Source of the DNA: Bacillus sp. UNC41MFS5
GTDB lineage: Bacteria > Bacillota > Bacilli > Bacillales_B > DSM-18226
Direction of reading: 5' to 3'
DNA length: 64,000 nt
NCBI RefSeq assembly: GCF_000686805.1
Contig: NZ_KK366020.1
Span: 62,001-126,000, forward strand
This document shows, one piece after another, positions 7,708-16,259 of the stretch. Positions within the stretch are counted from its first letter, which is position 1, and each line of letters starts with the position of its first letter. The position numbers and the translations under genes were made by a program. The notes beneath the pieces are model-generated. The model searched no databases. It saw only the letters and a list, made by a program, of their open reading frames with translations, and was not told where the DNA came from.

Positions 7708-9060
7708 ATGAATACAGTTGAGAAAGTAATTAGTGCTACTCCAGTTGTGACAGATATGGAAGTATACCCAGTTGCGGGCCATGATAGTATGTTACTAAAT
7801 CTTAGCGGTGCACACGGTGCATATTTTACTAGAAATATTATAATATTAAAGGACAGCAATGGTAATGTGGGTGTTGGTGAAGTACCTGGCGGCGAAGGGA
7901 TTCGCAAAACGCTAGAAGATGCAAGAGTGATTGTAGTCGGCTCATCCATCGGTAATTATAACAATATCTTAAATAAAGTAAGAAAAGAATTTGCCGGCCG
8001 TGATTCAGCTGGCCGCGGTTTACAAACATTCGACTTACGAATCACCATTCATGCTGTTACTGCGATTGAAGCTGCCCTGCTTGATCTATTAGGAAAGCAC
8101 TTAAATGTTCCTGTTGCTGCTCTTCTAGGTGAAGGTCAACAGTGTGATAAAGTAAAAACACTTGGTTACTTGTTCTATGTTGGCGACCGTAATCGGACGG
8201 ATTTACCTTATTACGGCAATCCAGATTCTGAAGTGGAATGGTACCGAATCCGCCATGAAGAAGCGTTAACCCCTGAAGCAGTTGTTCGTCTTGCCGAAGC
8301 ATCACAAGCGCTTTATGGCTTTAAAGACTTTAAGCTAAAAGGCGGCGTTTTAGAAGGGAAAGAAGAAATCAAAGCGATTAAAGCACTAAAAGAAAGATTC
8401 CCTGATGCCAGGATTACCCTTGATCCAAACGGTGCTTGGTCACTAAAAGAAGCGGTTGAGCTTTGTAAGGATATGCATGGAATTCTAACCTATGCAGAGG
8501 ATCCATGCGGTGCGGAAAATGGTTACTCAGGCCGTGAAGTCATGGCTGAGTTCAGAAGACAAACAGGTCTTCCTACAGCAACGAATATGATTGCGACGGA
8601 CTGGCGTCAAATGGGACACACGATTTCATTACAATCTGTTGATATCCCGCTTGCTGACCCGCACTTCTGGACGATGCAAGGTTCTGTGCGTGTAGCGCAG
8701 ATGTGTAATGATTGGGGACTAACTTGGGGATCTCACTCCAATAACCACTTTGATATCTCACTTGCGATGTTTACCCATGTGGCTGCGGCAGCACCTGGTG
8801 AAATTACAGCAATTGATACACACTGGATTTGGCAGGAAGGAATCGAGCGTTTAACAAAGGATCCGTTCCAAATCGTGGATGGACACTTAGCGATCCCAGA
8901 TAAGCCAGGTTTAGGTGTGGAAGTTGATATGGATCAAGTCTTGAAGGCGCATGAATTATACAATAATATGGGACTTAACTCTCGTGACGACTCAGTCGGT
9001 ATGCAGTTCTATATCCCTGGCTGGAAATTTGATAACAAGCGTCCGTGCCTTGTCCGTTAA
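7708..9060 (+). CDS. gudD: Glucarate dehydratase
   Basis: 450 aa enolase-superfamily enzyme that dehydrates D-glucarate (and often L-idarate) to 5-keto-4-deoxyglucarate. Seen: the KxK lysines in FKDFKLKGG, metal ligands in TLDPNGAW and [19 protein letters not shown], and the catalytic His loop [11 protein letters not shown]. The C-terminus ends [20 protein letters not shown], typical of GudD. I chose ATG at 7708 because TTGGAG lies 8 nt before it. An in-frame TTG at 7690 lacks such a site. It supplies the substrate of the DapA-family enzyme. Placing it after the reductase gene is unusual but keeps the pathway in one locus. Confidence 0.95.
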   Translation: MNTVEKVISATPVVTDMEVYPVAGHDSMLLNLSGAHGAYFTRNIIILKDSNGNVGVGEVPGGEGIRKTLEDARVIVVGSSIGNYNNILNKVRKEFAGRDSAGRGLQTFDLRITIHAVTAIEAALLDLLGKHLNVPVAALLGEGQQCDKVKTLGYLFYVGDRNRTDLPYYGNPDSEVEWYRIRHEEALTPEAVVRLAEASQALYGFKDFKLKGGVLEGKEEIKAIKALKERFPDARITLDPNGAWSLKEAVELCKDMHGILTYAEDPCGAENGYSGREVMAEFRRQTGLPTATNMIATDWRQMGHTISLQSVDIPLADPHFWTMQGSVRVAQMCNDWGLTWGSHSNNHFDISLAMFTHVAAAAPGEITAIDTHWIWQEGIERLTKDPFQIVDGHLAIPDKPGLGVEVDMDQVLKAHELYNNMGLNSRDDSVGMQFYIPGWKFDNKRPCLVR

Positions 9061-9107
9061 AAAAATTTAAGGGTGGCTAAAAAGGTCACCCTCCTCTTAT
9101 AAAGGAA

Positions 9108-9260
9108 GGGCTATGTTAAAGCTTAATATTGATTTTGGCACCCTGGTGATTGGAGTGGAAGGCACGAAGACTCCTGCGGGAGGACGAGGAGGCTCCCCGG
9201 ACCGCCCGCGGAAAGCGAAGTGCCTGGAGCGGAAATCAACAGGCTAGTTTAACAGAGCCC
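9108..9260. repeat. 153-bp MITE-like element with GC-rich core
   Basis: GGGCTATGTTAAA (9108-9120) and TTTAACAGAGCCC (9248-9260) form 13-bp ends with one mismatch. The core contains TGGAGTGGAAGGC, CTCCTGCGGGAGGA and TGGAGCGGAAATCAAC, shared with the element at 33653-33797. It is a non-coding dispersed repeat between gudD and the kinase gene. Confidence 0.7.
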
Positions 9261-9297
9261 CAAAATAGAACTCACTAAATGTAAAGGACAGATTATT

Positions 9298-10425
9298 ATG
9301 AAGTTTGTGTTAGCGCCTGATTCATTTAAAGAAAGTATGACGGCGAAGAAGGCTGCCCTTGCAATGGAAAAAGGGGTGAAAGCTGTTTTTCCTAACGCAG
9401 AATGTGTCATTGTTCCCATGGCTGACGGTGGAGAAGGAACAGTTGAGTCCCTAGTAAGTATGACAAACGGAGAGATCATAAAAACAGAAGTCATTGGTCC
9501 ATTAGGAGAAAAAGTAATTGCGGAATATGGCCTCTTAGGCGAAGGACAAACGGCCGTGATTGAGATGGCCAGTGCAAGTGGTCTTGAATTAATTAAACCA
9601 AAAGAAAGAAACCCTTTACTGACAACAACCTATGGAACAGGTCAATTAATCAAACACGCATTAGACAAAGGCGTAAGGCGCTTCTTGATTGGAATTGGCG
9701 GAAGTGCTACCAATGATGGCGGAGCAGGAATGCTGCAGGCACTGGGAGTATCATTTAAGGATCAAGATGGAAATGAGCTTCCGTTTGGCGGTGGAGCGTT
9801 ACATCGACTACATTCTATTGACATGAGCGGATTAGATGAACGGATTAAAACCGTTCAAATGGATGTTGCCTGTGATGTCACCAATCCACTAATTGGCGAC
9901 AATGGCGCCTCAGCTATTTTTGGCCCCCAAAAGGGAGCAACACCTGAAATGGTGAGTAATCTTGACCAAAATTTAGCACATTTTGCTGAGGTGATTAAAC
10001 AACAATTAGGTGAAGATATTGCCCATCTGGATGGCGCTGGAGCTGCAGGCGGACTTGGTGCGGGGCTATTGGCTTTTTTAAATGCCCAGCTAAAAAAAGG
10101 AATTGATCTAGTCATTGAGTATACCGGCCTCGAGGAGCAAGTTAAGGGGGCAGACTACGTTTTTACAGGAGAAGGCAGCATTGATGGCCAGACCTTGTTT
10201 GGTAAAACACCTTATGGCGTTGCTGCAATCGCTGAGAATTACTCTGTCCCGGTAATCGCTTTTGCCGGTAGAATTGGCAACGGAGTAGAGTCCTTGTACG
10301 ATAATGGATTTACTGCCATTATTGGGATCTTAAAAGGAGTTACCACGTTAGAGGAAGCCCTTGAATGCGGGGAAGAAAACTTAGCTTTTGCGGCTGAAAA
10401 TGTATGCCGTGTATTGAAACTATAG
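9298..10425 (+). CDS. garK: Glycerate kinase
   Basis: 375 aa, the usual length of the GarK/GlxK glycerate kinase family (PF02595). Seen: the N-terminal MKFVLAPDSFKESMTAKKAA, the nucleotide/substrate motifs MADGGEGTVE, FLIGIGGSATNDGGAGMLQALG, GAGAAGGLGAG and VFTGEGSIDGQTLFGKTP. It phosphorylates D-glycerate (2-phosphoglycerate in GarK-type enzymes), feeding glycolysis. It is the last enzyme of the glucarate route encoded here. Ribosome site TAAAGGA. Glycerate formed by GarR is its expected substrate. Confidence 0.93.
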   Translation: MKFVLAPDSFKESMTAKKAALAMEKGVKAVFPNAECVIVPMADGGEGTVESLVSMTNGEIIKTEVIGPLGEKVIAEYGLLGEGQTAVIEMASASGLELIKPKERNPLLTTTYGTGQLIKHALDKGVRRFLIGIGGSATNDGGAGMLQALGVSFKDQDGNELPFGGGALHRLHSIDMSGLDERIKTVQMDVACDVTNPLIGDNGASAIFGPQKGATPEMVSNLDQNLAHFAEVIKQQLGEDIAHLDGAGAAGGLGAGLLAFLNAQLKKGIDLVIEYTGLEEQVKGADYVFTGEGSIDGQTLFGKTPYGVAAIAENYSVPVIAFAGRIGNGVESLYDNGFTAIIGILKGVTTLEEALECGEENLAFAAENVCRVLKL

Positions 10426-10435
10426 GATAAAACCG

Positions 10436-10467
10436 AACGCTGCCAATAGAATGCAGCGTTTTTTTTT
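10436..10467 (+). terminator. Terminator after glycerate kinase gene
   Basis: AACGCTGC pairs with GCAGCGTT across a 9-nt loop, followed by eight or more T. Confidence 0.9.
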
Positions 10468-10537
10468 ACATCATGTGAAAAAGGAACGTTAATATATTAT
10501 AATAGGCATACAAAATGGTAAAACAAGGAGCCTAAAA

Positions 10538-11254
10538 ATGGACGAAACTCCTAAAAAAATAAAAGTTGATTCAGTAAACCGTAATACTTTATCTAAGCAG
10601 GTAACCGAAAGTATTATCCAGCTATTGGTTAGTGGTCAGATGAAGCCGGGAGAGAAACTTCCTACAGAAATGGAATTAATGGACATACTTAATGTCAGCC
10701 GTCCTGTATTACGTGAGGCACTTAGTTCTCTCGAATCATTGGGTGTTATTCATCGAAAAACGCGGGAAGGTACTTTTTTTAATAATAAAATTAGCAGTCA
10801 TCCCTTTTCCATCATGCTATCCCTAGCGCACGATAATCTGCAGGCAATGGTAGAAGCCCGAATGGCCTTAGAATTGGGCTTAATTACGATTGCTGCTGAA
10901 AAAATCAGCGACGACGAGCTTAAAAGATTAAAACAAACGATTGATGCCATCGCCAACAATAAAGAAAATAACTATGGTGAAGCAGACATTGAATTTCACC
11001 GGATTATTGCCTTAAGTGCTAATAATCCAATTGTCGAAGGGATGATTGATACATTAATCGTTACCCTTTCCAGAATCAATAGTGAAATAAAAATTCGCGA
11101 ACCAGAGCGGACCATTCAACATCACCAGGCTATTTATCGGGCATTGGAAAAAAGAGCTCCTTTTGAGGCATTTCATCAAATGTATTTACACCTTGATTAT
11201 GTTCGCCAAAAGGTTTTAAAAGAGTATCCTGATTATAGAAAAAAGGAAGAATAG
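10538..11254 (+). CDS. FadR-subfamily GntR transcriptional regulator
   Basis: 238 aa. N-terminal winged helix (residues ~15-80: KQVTESIIQLLVSGQMKPGEKLPTEMELMDILNVSRPVLREAL) and a C-terminal all-helical FCD ligand domain (~90-225). The latter keeps the metal/acid-ligand residues in ADIEFHRIIALSANN and IQHHQAIYRAL. FCD regulators usually sense organic acids. It lies at the end of the glucarate locus with its own short promoter gap. It may therefore be a second local regulator alongside CdaR, perhaps binding the TGTGAA-N4-TTCACA palindromes. Ribosome site AAGGAG, 7 nt before ATG. Confidence 0.9.
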   Translation: MDETPKKIKVDSVNRNTLSKQVTESIIQLLVSGQMKPGEKLPTEMELMDILNVSRPVLREALSSLESLGVIHRKTREGTFFNNKISSHPFSIMLSLAHDNLQAMVEARMALELGLITIAAEKISDDELKRLKQTIDAIANNKENNYGEADIEFHRIIALSANNPIVEGMIDTLIVTLSRINSEIKIREPERTIQHHQAIYRALEKRAPFEAFHQMYLHLDYVRQKVLKEYPDYRKKEE

Positions 11255-11299
11255 ATTAGTTTAAAACTATGGGGCCATGCCTCAAAAATTTGAACATGA

Positions 11300-11342
11300 A
11301 AAAGTTGAACCGTTTCGCTTAGGTTCAACTTTTTTATTTTTT
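11300..11342 (+). terminator. Terminator after the FadR-type gene
   Basis: AAAAGTTGAACC (11300-11311) pairs with GGTTCAACTTTT (11322-11333) and is followed by a T-run. Confidence 0.9.
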
Positions 11343-11409
11343 TCAAGGGAAGCTGAACATAAAGGTAAACATTATAAAAACAGGAATGTTTATTAGAATG
11401 CTACAATTA

Positions 11410-11449
11410 AAAAATGCCACCCCTCTATAAATAAAGGGGTGGCATTTTT
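11410..11449 (-). terminator. Terminator of the LysM-3D gene
   Basis: AAAAATGCCACCCCT and AGGGGTGGCATTTTT form a perfect 15-bp stem with A/T runs on both sides, 9 bp beyond the stop of the minus-strand LysM-3D gene. Confidence 0.92.
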
Positions 11450-11457
11450 TAGAAATA

Positions 11458-12264
11458 TTAGTCTATGATGGTTACTTCCAATTGTTTTACCCCAAACTCA
11501 ACGGCATCTTGTTCTGAAGGGATAAAGACATCAATTCTGTTTCCTTTGATTGCACCGCCAGTATCTCCAGCGACAGCTTCACCATAGCCTTCTACATATA
11601 CCTTACTTCCAAGCGGTATAACGGATGGGTCAACGGCAATTACTTTCTTATCTGGGTTTGCCTTTAGGTTAATTCCAGTAGCCGTAGTGCCAGAACATCC
11701 CTCACATGAAGCTGTGTAAGCTGTGGCTCTCACCGTTATTTTCTTTGAACTTTCATTTTTCGTTGATGCAGCTTCCACCTTAGGTTCACTTTCCTTTGGT
11801 GCTTGTGCAGCTTGCTTGACAGCTTCTTTATGTACTGTCTGTTTGACTGTTTTTTCTGTTACAACTGTAGTAGTTGTAGTTGAAGTAGTAGTAATATTAG
11901 TAGTATTTAAACCTTCATAGATTAATAGATTTAATCCAGGATGGATGAGATCGGTAGTTAATTTGTTCCATTCTTTAAGTTGCGGAACAGTTACATGATA
12001 ATCCATGGCGATGTCCCATAATGCGTCACCTTTTTTAACACTATAATGTTTTTCTGGAGCAATCGTTAATTGATCGCCAGGGTAAATTAGGTCCGTAGTT
12101 AGATTATTCACCTTTTGGATATTTTCTAAAGATATGTTATTTTCGCGTGATAGATCCCAAAGGGTATCCCCTTTTTCTACTGTAATCGTTGCAGCTTGTA
12201 CATTAGCACTTACAGTTACTGAGAGTACAGCAACTGCTATAATTGATAGTATTCTTTTAAGCAT
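11458..12264 (-). CDS. Secreted cell-wall protein with two LysM motifs and a 3D domain (YocH-like)
   Basis: 268 aa. A signal peptide (MLKRILSIIAVAVLSVTVSANVQA) is followed by two LysM peptidoglycan-binding motifs (TITVEKGDTLWDLS... and KHYSVKKGDALWDIA...). Then come a Thr-rich linker, a charged spacer and a C-terminal 3D domain with its aspartates (VIAVDPSVIPLG, AGDTGGAIKGNRIDVFI). 3D domains are double-psi barrels found in lytic transglycosylase-like wall enzymes such as YocH and YuiC. The start at 12264 has GGAGGG 7 nt upstream; an ATG at 12279 lies inside that site. It is exported to the wall, probably in remodelling. A degenerate paralogue lies just upstream. Confidence 0.9.
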   Translation of the reverse strand: MLKRILSIIAVAVLSVTVSANVQAATITVEKGDTLWDLSRENNISLENIQKVNNLTTDLIYPGDQLTIAPEKHYSVKKGDALWDIAMDYHVTVPQLKEWNKLTTDLIHPGLNLLIYEGLNTTNITTTSTTTTTVVTEKTVKQTVHKEAVKQAAQAPKESEPKVEAASTKNESSKKITVRATAYTASCEGCSGTTATGINLKANPDKKVIAVDPSVIPLGSKVYVEGYGEAVAGDTGGAIKGNRIDVFIPSEQDAVEFGVKQLEVTIID

Positions 12265-12342
12265 TCTTTTACCCTCCATGTTCTTTGGTTGCTAAGTTTT
12301 CTAAATAGTAACATAGAATTTTCTGAAACAAAGAACAAAGAG

Positions 12343-12360
12343 ATGTTAAATCGTTTACAT
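12343..12360 (-). promoter_or_regulatory. Conserved 18-bp box upstream of LysM-3D gene
   Basis: On the coding strand it reads ATGTAAACGATTTAACAT, an imperfect palindrome of the form ATGTAAA-N4-TTAACAT. The paralogous gene has the same box at the matching distance (13150-13167), with flanking similarity GTGGCA and TATTRC. It may be bound by the cell-wall regulator WalR, whose sites contain TGTAA, but the second half does not fit that consensus well. Confidence 0.45.
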
Positions 12361-12400
12361 CCGTGGCATTAATATTGCAATAATATTTCTATGGACAAAT

Positions 12401-12447
12401 AAAAAACACTGCAACACATTAGAAATAAGTAGTGTTTGCAGTGTTTA
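12401..12447 (-). terminator. Terminator of the second 3D gene
   Basis: AAACACTGCAACAC pairs with GTGTTTGCAGTGTTT with a single bulge; on the minus strand it is followed by a T-run, 32 bp after the stop of the 3D paralogue. Confidence 0.85.
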
Positions 12448-12478
12448 GTCTGGATATTGGGATAGTTGTCTCTTCATC

Positions 12479-13069
12479 TTAATTTAAGATGGTCACCTTT
12501 AATTTTTTTACACCAAAATCGATTGCATCCTGTTTAGATGGAATAAACACATCAATTCGATTTCCTTTGATTGCGCTGCCTGTATCTGCGGCAATTGCTT
12601 CACCAAAACCTTCTACATAAACCTTACTGCCCAGAGGAATCACAGATGGGTCAACAGCGATGACCTTTTTATCTGGGTTTTTTTTGATATTAATTCCGGT
12701 TTTTGTAATACCTGAACATCCTTCACATGAAGCTGTATAGGCGGTAGCTTTCACGGTAATTTCCTTTGCCCTTTTACTGCTTGTTGTTTTTATGACCGGT
12801 GCACTCTTCTTTTTCTTTTTCTTTTTAGACTGTGCAATAACTGGCTTTGCAGATACTGGGAATGGTTCAGAAACGACTGGTACCGCTGGATTCACAGGTA
12901 TATCTGTTTCAAGCAAATCTGCATCCTTTTGGAGATTTTCTAAGGTTTGATTATATTGATCCCATCGGGTATCGTCTTGTTTTACAGTAATTGTTGCGGC
13001 TTGTACATTAGCACTGACAGTTACTGAGAGTACAGCAACTGCTATCAATGTTTTAAGTTTTTTTAGCAT
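12479..13069 (-). CDS. Secreted 3D-domain protein with decayed LysM (paralogue of the downstream gene)
   Basis: 196 aa. The signal peptide (MLKKLKTLIAVAVLSVTVSANVQA) and 3D domain are nearly identical to the neighbour at 11458. In contrast the LysM region is reduced to one broken motif: TITVKQDDTRWDQYNQ instead of TITVEKGDTLWDLSRE, with the Gly and the central helix lost. A Pro/Val stretch and a run of seven or so lysines (QSKKKKKKKS) bridge to the 3D domain and might bind anionic wall polymers. ATG at 13069 has GGGAGGG 7 nt upstream; the frame is open further upstream but without a ribosome site. It is a tandem duplicate that lost peptidoglycan-binding LysM function. Confidence 0.87.
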   Translation of the reverse strand: MLKKLKTLIAVAVLSVTVSANVQAATITVKQDDTRWDQYNQTLENLQKDADLLETDIPVNPAVPVVSEPFPVSAKPVIAQSKKKKKKKSAPVIKTTSSKRAKEITVKATAYTASCEGCSGITKTGINIKKNPDKKVIAVDPSVIPLGSKVYVEGFGEAIAADTGSAIKGNRIDVFIPSKQDAIDFGVKKLKVTILN

Positions 13070-13149
13070 TGTTTTACCCTCCCTGTTCTTTTTAGCTGCT
13101 AATTTTTCCTTATCGTAACATGGATTTTTTTGAAACAAATAACAGGGGA

Positions 13150-13167
13150 ATGTTAAAAACTTTACAT
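13150..13167 (-). promoter_or_regulatory. Conserved 18-bp box upstream of the 3D paralogue
   Basis: The coding strand reads ATGTAAAGTTTTTAACAT, the counterpart of the box at 12343-12360 with only the central four bases differing. It is followed in both promoters by similar AT-rich sequence, so the duplication included the promoter. Confidence 0.45.
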
Positions 13168-13251
13168 CTGTGGCAATTATATTACGATAGCATTTCATTG
13201 TTTTCATAATAGTTTGAAAATAATACTTTTCTACTACCATTAAAAGTGAAA

Positions 13252-13277
13252 AGCCCAGTAGTGGCAACTACTGAGCT
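13252..13277 (-). terminator. Hairpin, possible leader terminator
   Basis: AGCCCAGTAG (13252-13261) pairs with CTACTGAGCT (13268-13277), 10 bp with one wobble on the minus strand, then TTTTCACTTTT. It lies about 180 bp before the 3D paralogue. I see no riboswitch consensus around it. Confidence 0.4.
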
Positions 13278-13374
13278 AAATATCTATTTGTTACAATAGT
13301 GTTACATACTAAGAATTTGTCCTTATAATTATGTAAAAGTTTTCCTATCTTACCATTACTTTTTGCTTATAAAA

Positions 13375-13412
13375 TCAAAACAAGGCACAACATTCGCTGC
13401 ACCTTGTTTTTT
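13375..13412 (-). terminator. Terminator of the aldo/keto reductase gene
   Basis: AACAAGG / CCTTGTT stem with a loop of about 18 nt and a T-run on the minus strand, 12 bp after the stop codon. Confidence 0.75.
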
Positions 13413-13423
13413 AAGTGTTTCTT

Positions 13424-14344
13424 TTATGGAAGAATATTGCCGGCAGCGCGATAAATACGATACCATTCCTCACGTGTCAGTTGTATATCAGACGCCTTGC
13501 AGCAATCCTTTAATCTGTCGATATTCATTGTCCCGATTACTGGTTGCATATGGGCTGGATGACGTAGCAGCCAGGCAATCGCGATGGTTGTATTGCTGAC
13601 TCCATATGTAGCAGCAATTTCATCAATCTGCTGATTCAATTCCGGAAACTTTTCGCTTCCAAGGAATACCCCTTCAAAGAACCCGTATTGGAATGGGGAC
13701 CATGGTTGGATCGTGATATCGTTCAAGCGGCAATAATCAAGGATGCTTCCATCCCGATTAATTGCAGAATCATTCTCCATGTTGACATTGAATCCATTTG
13801 AGATCATCGTGGCATTCGTGATACTTAATTGCAGCTGGTTTGCTACAAGTGGCTGCTTCACAAATTTCTTTAGCAGTTGAATCTGCATCGGATTTTGGTT
13901 GGAAACGCCAAAATGACGAACCTTACCTGAATTTTCAAGGATATCAAAGGCCTCAGCCACTTCCTCAGGCTCGACAAGTGCATCCGGGCGGTGCAGGAGC
14001 AGTACGTCGAGATATTCAGTTTTCAACCGTTTTAATATCCCGTCGACAGATTCCAAAATATGTTCTTTAGAAAAATCAAACATTCCCTTACGAATCCCGC
14101 ATTTCGATTGCAGAATAATTTTTTCGCGAATATCTGCATTCATGTGGATCGCATCAGCGAAAATTTCCTCACATGTGCCGCCGCCATAAATGTCGGCATG
14201 GTCAAAGAAGTTTGCCCCTTCTTCTAAAGCGGATTGAACAAAGCGCTCCGCCTCTTTCTGCTCCAGCGAGTTAATACGCATACAACCAACAGCTGCAACT
14301 GGCACTTCTAAAGAACTGCTTCCGAGTTTCATGGTTCTCATCAT
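13424..14344 (-). CDS. Aldo/keto reductase
   Basis: 306 aa TIM-barrel NADPH-dependent oxidoreductase. The catalytic tetrad is intact: Asp48 and Tyr53 in FFDHADIYGG, Lys81 in LQSKCGI, His118 in LLLHRPD. C-terminal NADPH-loop sequence is seen in MQPVIGTMNIDRLKDCC. The sequence resembles the YdhF-like group of bacterial AKRs (FQPWSPFQYGFF region). Ribosome site ATGGAGGG precedes the ATG pair. It is monocistronic, flanked by its own terminator. The physiological carbonyl substrate cannot be told from sequence. Confidence 0.93.
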   Translation of the reverse strand: MMRTMKLGSSSLEVPVAAVGCMRINSLEQKEAERFVQSALEEGANFFDHADIYGGGTCEEIFADAIHMNADIREKIILQSKCGIRKGMFDFSKEHILESVDGILKRLKTEYLDVLLLHRPDALVEPEEVAEAFDILENSGKVRHFGVSNQNPMQIQLLKKFVKQPLVANQLQLSITNATMISNGFNVNMENDSAINRDGSILDYCRLNDITIQPWSPFQYGFFEGVFLGSEKFPELNQQIDEIAATYGVSNTTIAIAWLLRHPAHMQPVIGTMNIDRLKDCCKASDIQLTREEWYRIYRAAGNILP

Positions 14345-14379
14345 CTATTTCCCTCCATTTTGTGAAACTTGGTGAATGA

Positions 14380-14565
14380 TGTCGATATGTAAAAGAAACG
14401 TTCAGTTTTGCTTGCGACAACATTACCAGACCATTCCCTTCTTATTTTGACACATACGATGAATGTCTAGCAATTTATAACACAACATGTGTATCGATTT
14501 CTGAAGAAACAGCCGCCTTTTCGTATCTAACAGAAGCTATTTCCATATTAAAGGAGGCTATTTAG
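14380..14565 (+). pseudogene. Open fragment without a start codon, possible gene remnant
   Basis: A 61-codon open stretch reads as a plausible protein C-terminus (DNITRPFPSYFDTYDECLAI ... LTEAISILKEAI, then stop). It has no usable start codon or ribosome site and is preceded by an in-frame stop. The remainder of the 14345-14704 gap shows nothing else I can name. I do not recognise the parent family. It could be chance, but composition looks coding. Confidence 0.25.
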
Positions 14566-14704
14566 AGAAGAAAATTATAAAGGTACCGGCTACTTGTCTC
14601 AGGCAGATTAGAACGCTGTGCATATTTTATTGATAAGTACTATCCGGCGATAGTTAATCAATCATTTAGCATGGTTTTATTTTTGCAAAAGGGGCTGGTT
14701 TTTC

Positions 14705-16249
14705 TTGGCACGAACACCATTAGCAAGTATACTGCAGAAATCATTTGCGTTGGCAGGTACTGAAATGGAGAAACAATCGGGTACTGGACAAGCTTTTACA
14801 CTAGAACATAATCATTCACAAGATACTTTTCTTACACACGATAAGGTGCATAACGGTGTGCAATTGAATCCAAGGATTGTCATTGTGGGAGCAGGTTTGG
14901 CGGGACTTACCTGTGCTTATCGTCTTAAACAGGCGGGAATAAAAGCAACAATTTACGAAGCATCTGAACGGGTTGGTGGCCGTTGTTGGACAAGAAGGGA
15001 TTATTTCAAAGACGATCAAATGGTCGAGCGCGGCGGGGAATTAATTGATACTTGCCATAGGGAGATTCAGGAGCTTGCAAAAGAACTGGGCTTAAAATTA
15101 GACCATTTAATCATGTCAGAAGCCTTCGATACCAAGCCATTTTATTTTTTTGATCAACGCCCGTATTCTTTTCAGGAGGTAACTGATGATTTTATCAAAA
15201 TCCTCCCCAAACTACAAAAGGATCTGGAAGAAGCAGGTGAAATGACTCTTTATAATTGTTATACGGAGCGGGGATATGAGCTTGATCATATGTCGATTGT
15301 TGACTATATCAATGAAACGGTACCTGGAGGCGTCAGTTCTAGATTTGGCAAGCTTTTAGCTGTTGCCTATACCGTTGAATATGGAGCAGACGCCCATGTC
15401 CAGAGTGCACTAAATCTCCTTTATATGTTGGGGTCTGTAGAAAAAGCGAACTTTCGAATATACGGTGATTCAGACGAATGTTTTCATATTAGCGGCGGCA
15501 ATGATCAAATTCCTGCTTTATTGGCAAAAAATCTTCAAGAACAAATAAATTTTAATGCTGAACTGATAAAAATAGACCAACACAATCATCATAATATAAA
15601 GCTTGTTTTTAAAAATAAAGAAAAGGAATGGGAAGTTTTGGCGGATAAAGTGATTCTTGCGCTCCCATTTAGTATTTTAAGAACGATAGATTATAAGAAT
15701 GCAAGATTTTGCCCGTTAAAAGCGGAGGCGATTGAAGAGCTGGGAATGGGCATAAATACAAAGCATCATGTTCAATTTATCAAGCGATTTTGGAATGAAC
15801 ATGGAAATAATGGAGAAACATTTGCGGATACAGGCTATCAGCAAACGTTTGAATCATCACGGGCACAACCAGGCCAATCGGGAGTGATTGTTAATTATAC
15901 AGGAGGTGAAACCGCGGCCCAGCAATTAGCCATCACAGACGAAAAGTTAAAAGAGAAGACGATTAACTTTTTGGACAAACTGGAACCTGTACTGCCAGGC
16001 AGCGTTAATAATTGGAACGGGTTAGCTGCCATCGACCATTGGCTGAGTAATCAATGGAGCAAAGGAGCCTATTCGTATTGGAAGGTAGGACAGTATACGA
16101 AATTCGCTGGCATTTTAGGAGAACGGGAAGGTAATATCTTTTTTGCCGGCGAGCACACATCGATCAAGCATCCGGGATATTTAAATGGTGCGGTCGAGAC
16201 TGGAGAGAAAGCTGCACGAGATGTCATCTATGATTTGAAAATAAAGTAG
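14705..16249 (+). CDS. Flavin-dependent amine oxidase (monoamine oxidase family)
   Basis: 514 aa. The FAD Rossmann motif IVIVGAGLAGLTCAYRLKQAG starts near residue 58, followed by the acidic ribose-binding YEASERVGGRC. The C-terminal flavin motif EGNIFFAGEHTSIKHPGYLNGAVETGEKAA is intact. Such enzymes oxidise primary amines or amino acids to aldehydes or keto acids with release of H2O2 and ammonia. The start is TTG at 14705, 10 nt after AAGGGG. The N-terminal ARTPLASILQKSFALAG is helical and lacks a secretion signal. Substrate unknown; a terminator follows. Confidence 0.9.
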   Translation: MARTPLASILQKSFALAGTEMEKQSGTGQAFTLEHNHSQDTFLTHDKVHNGVQLNPRIVIVGAGLAGLTCAYRLKQAGIKATIYEASERVGGRCWTRRDYFKDDQMVERGGELIDTCHREIQELAKELGLKLDHLIMSEAFDTKPFYFFDQRPYSFQEVTDDFIKILPKLQKDLEEAGEMTLYNCYTERGYELDHMSIVDYINETVPGGVSSRFGKLLAVAYTVEYGADAHVQSALNLLYMLGSVEKANFRIYGDSDECFHISGGNDQIPALLAKNLQEQINFNAELIKIDQHNHHNIKLVFKNKEKEWEVLADKVILALPFSILRTIDYKNARFCPLKAEAIEELGMGINTKHHVQFIKRFWNEHGNNGETFADTGYQQTFESSRAQPGQSGVIVNYTGGETAAQQLAITDEKLKEKTINFLDKLEPVLPGSVNNWNGLAAIDHWLSNQWSKGAYSYWKVGQYTKFAGILGEREGNIFFAGEHTSIKHPGYLNGAVETGEKAARDVIYDLKIK

Positions 16250-16259
16250 GAACATAAAT

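Noticed and set aside
7615..9260. Complete insertion sequence around gudD
   Set aside because: The inverted-repeat elements are too short to encode a transposase and no transposase is present in the window.
13069..13375. c-di-AMP (ydaO) riboswitch before the 3D wall genes
   Set aside because: Such riboswitches often precede this gene type, but I could not find the conserved core sequence; only a simple hairpin is present.
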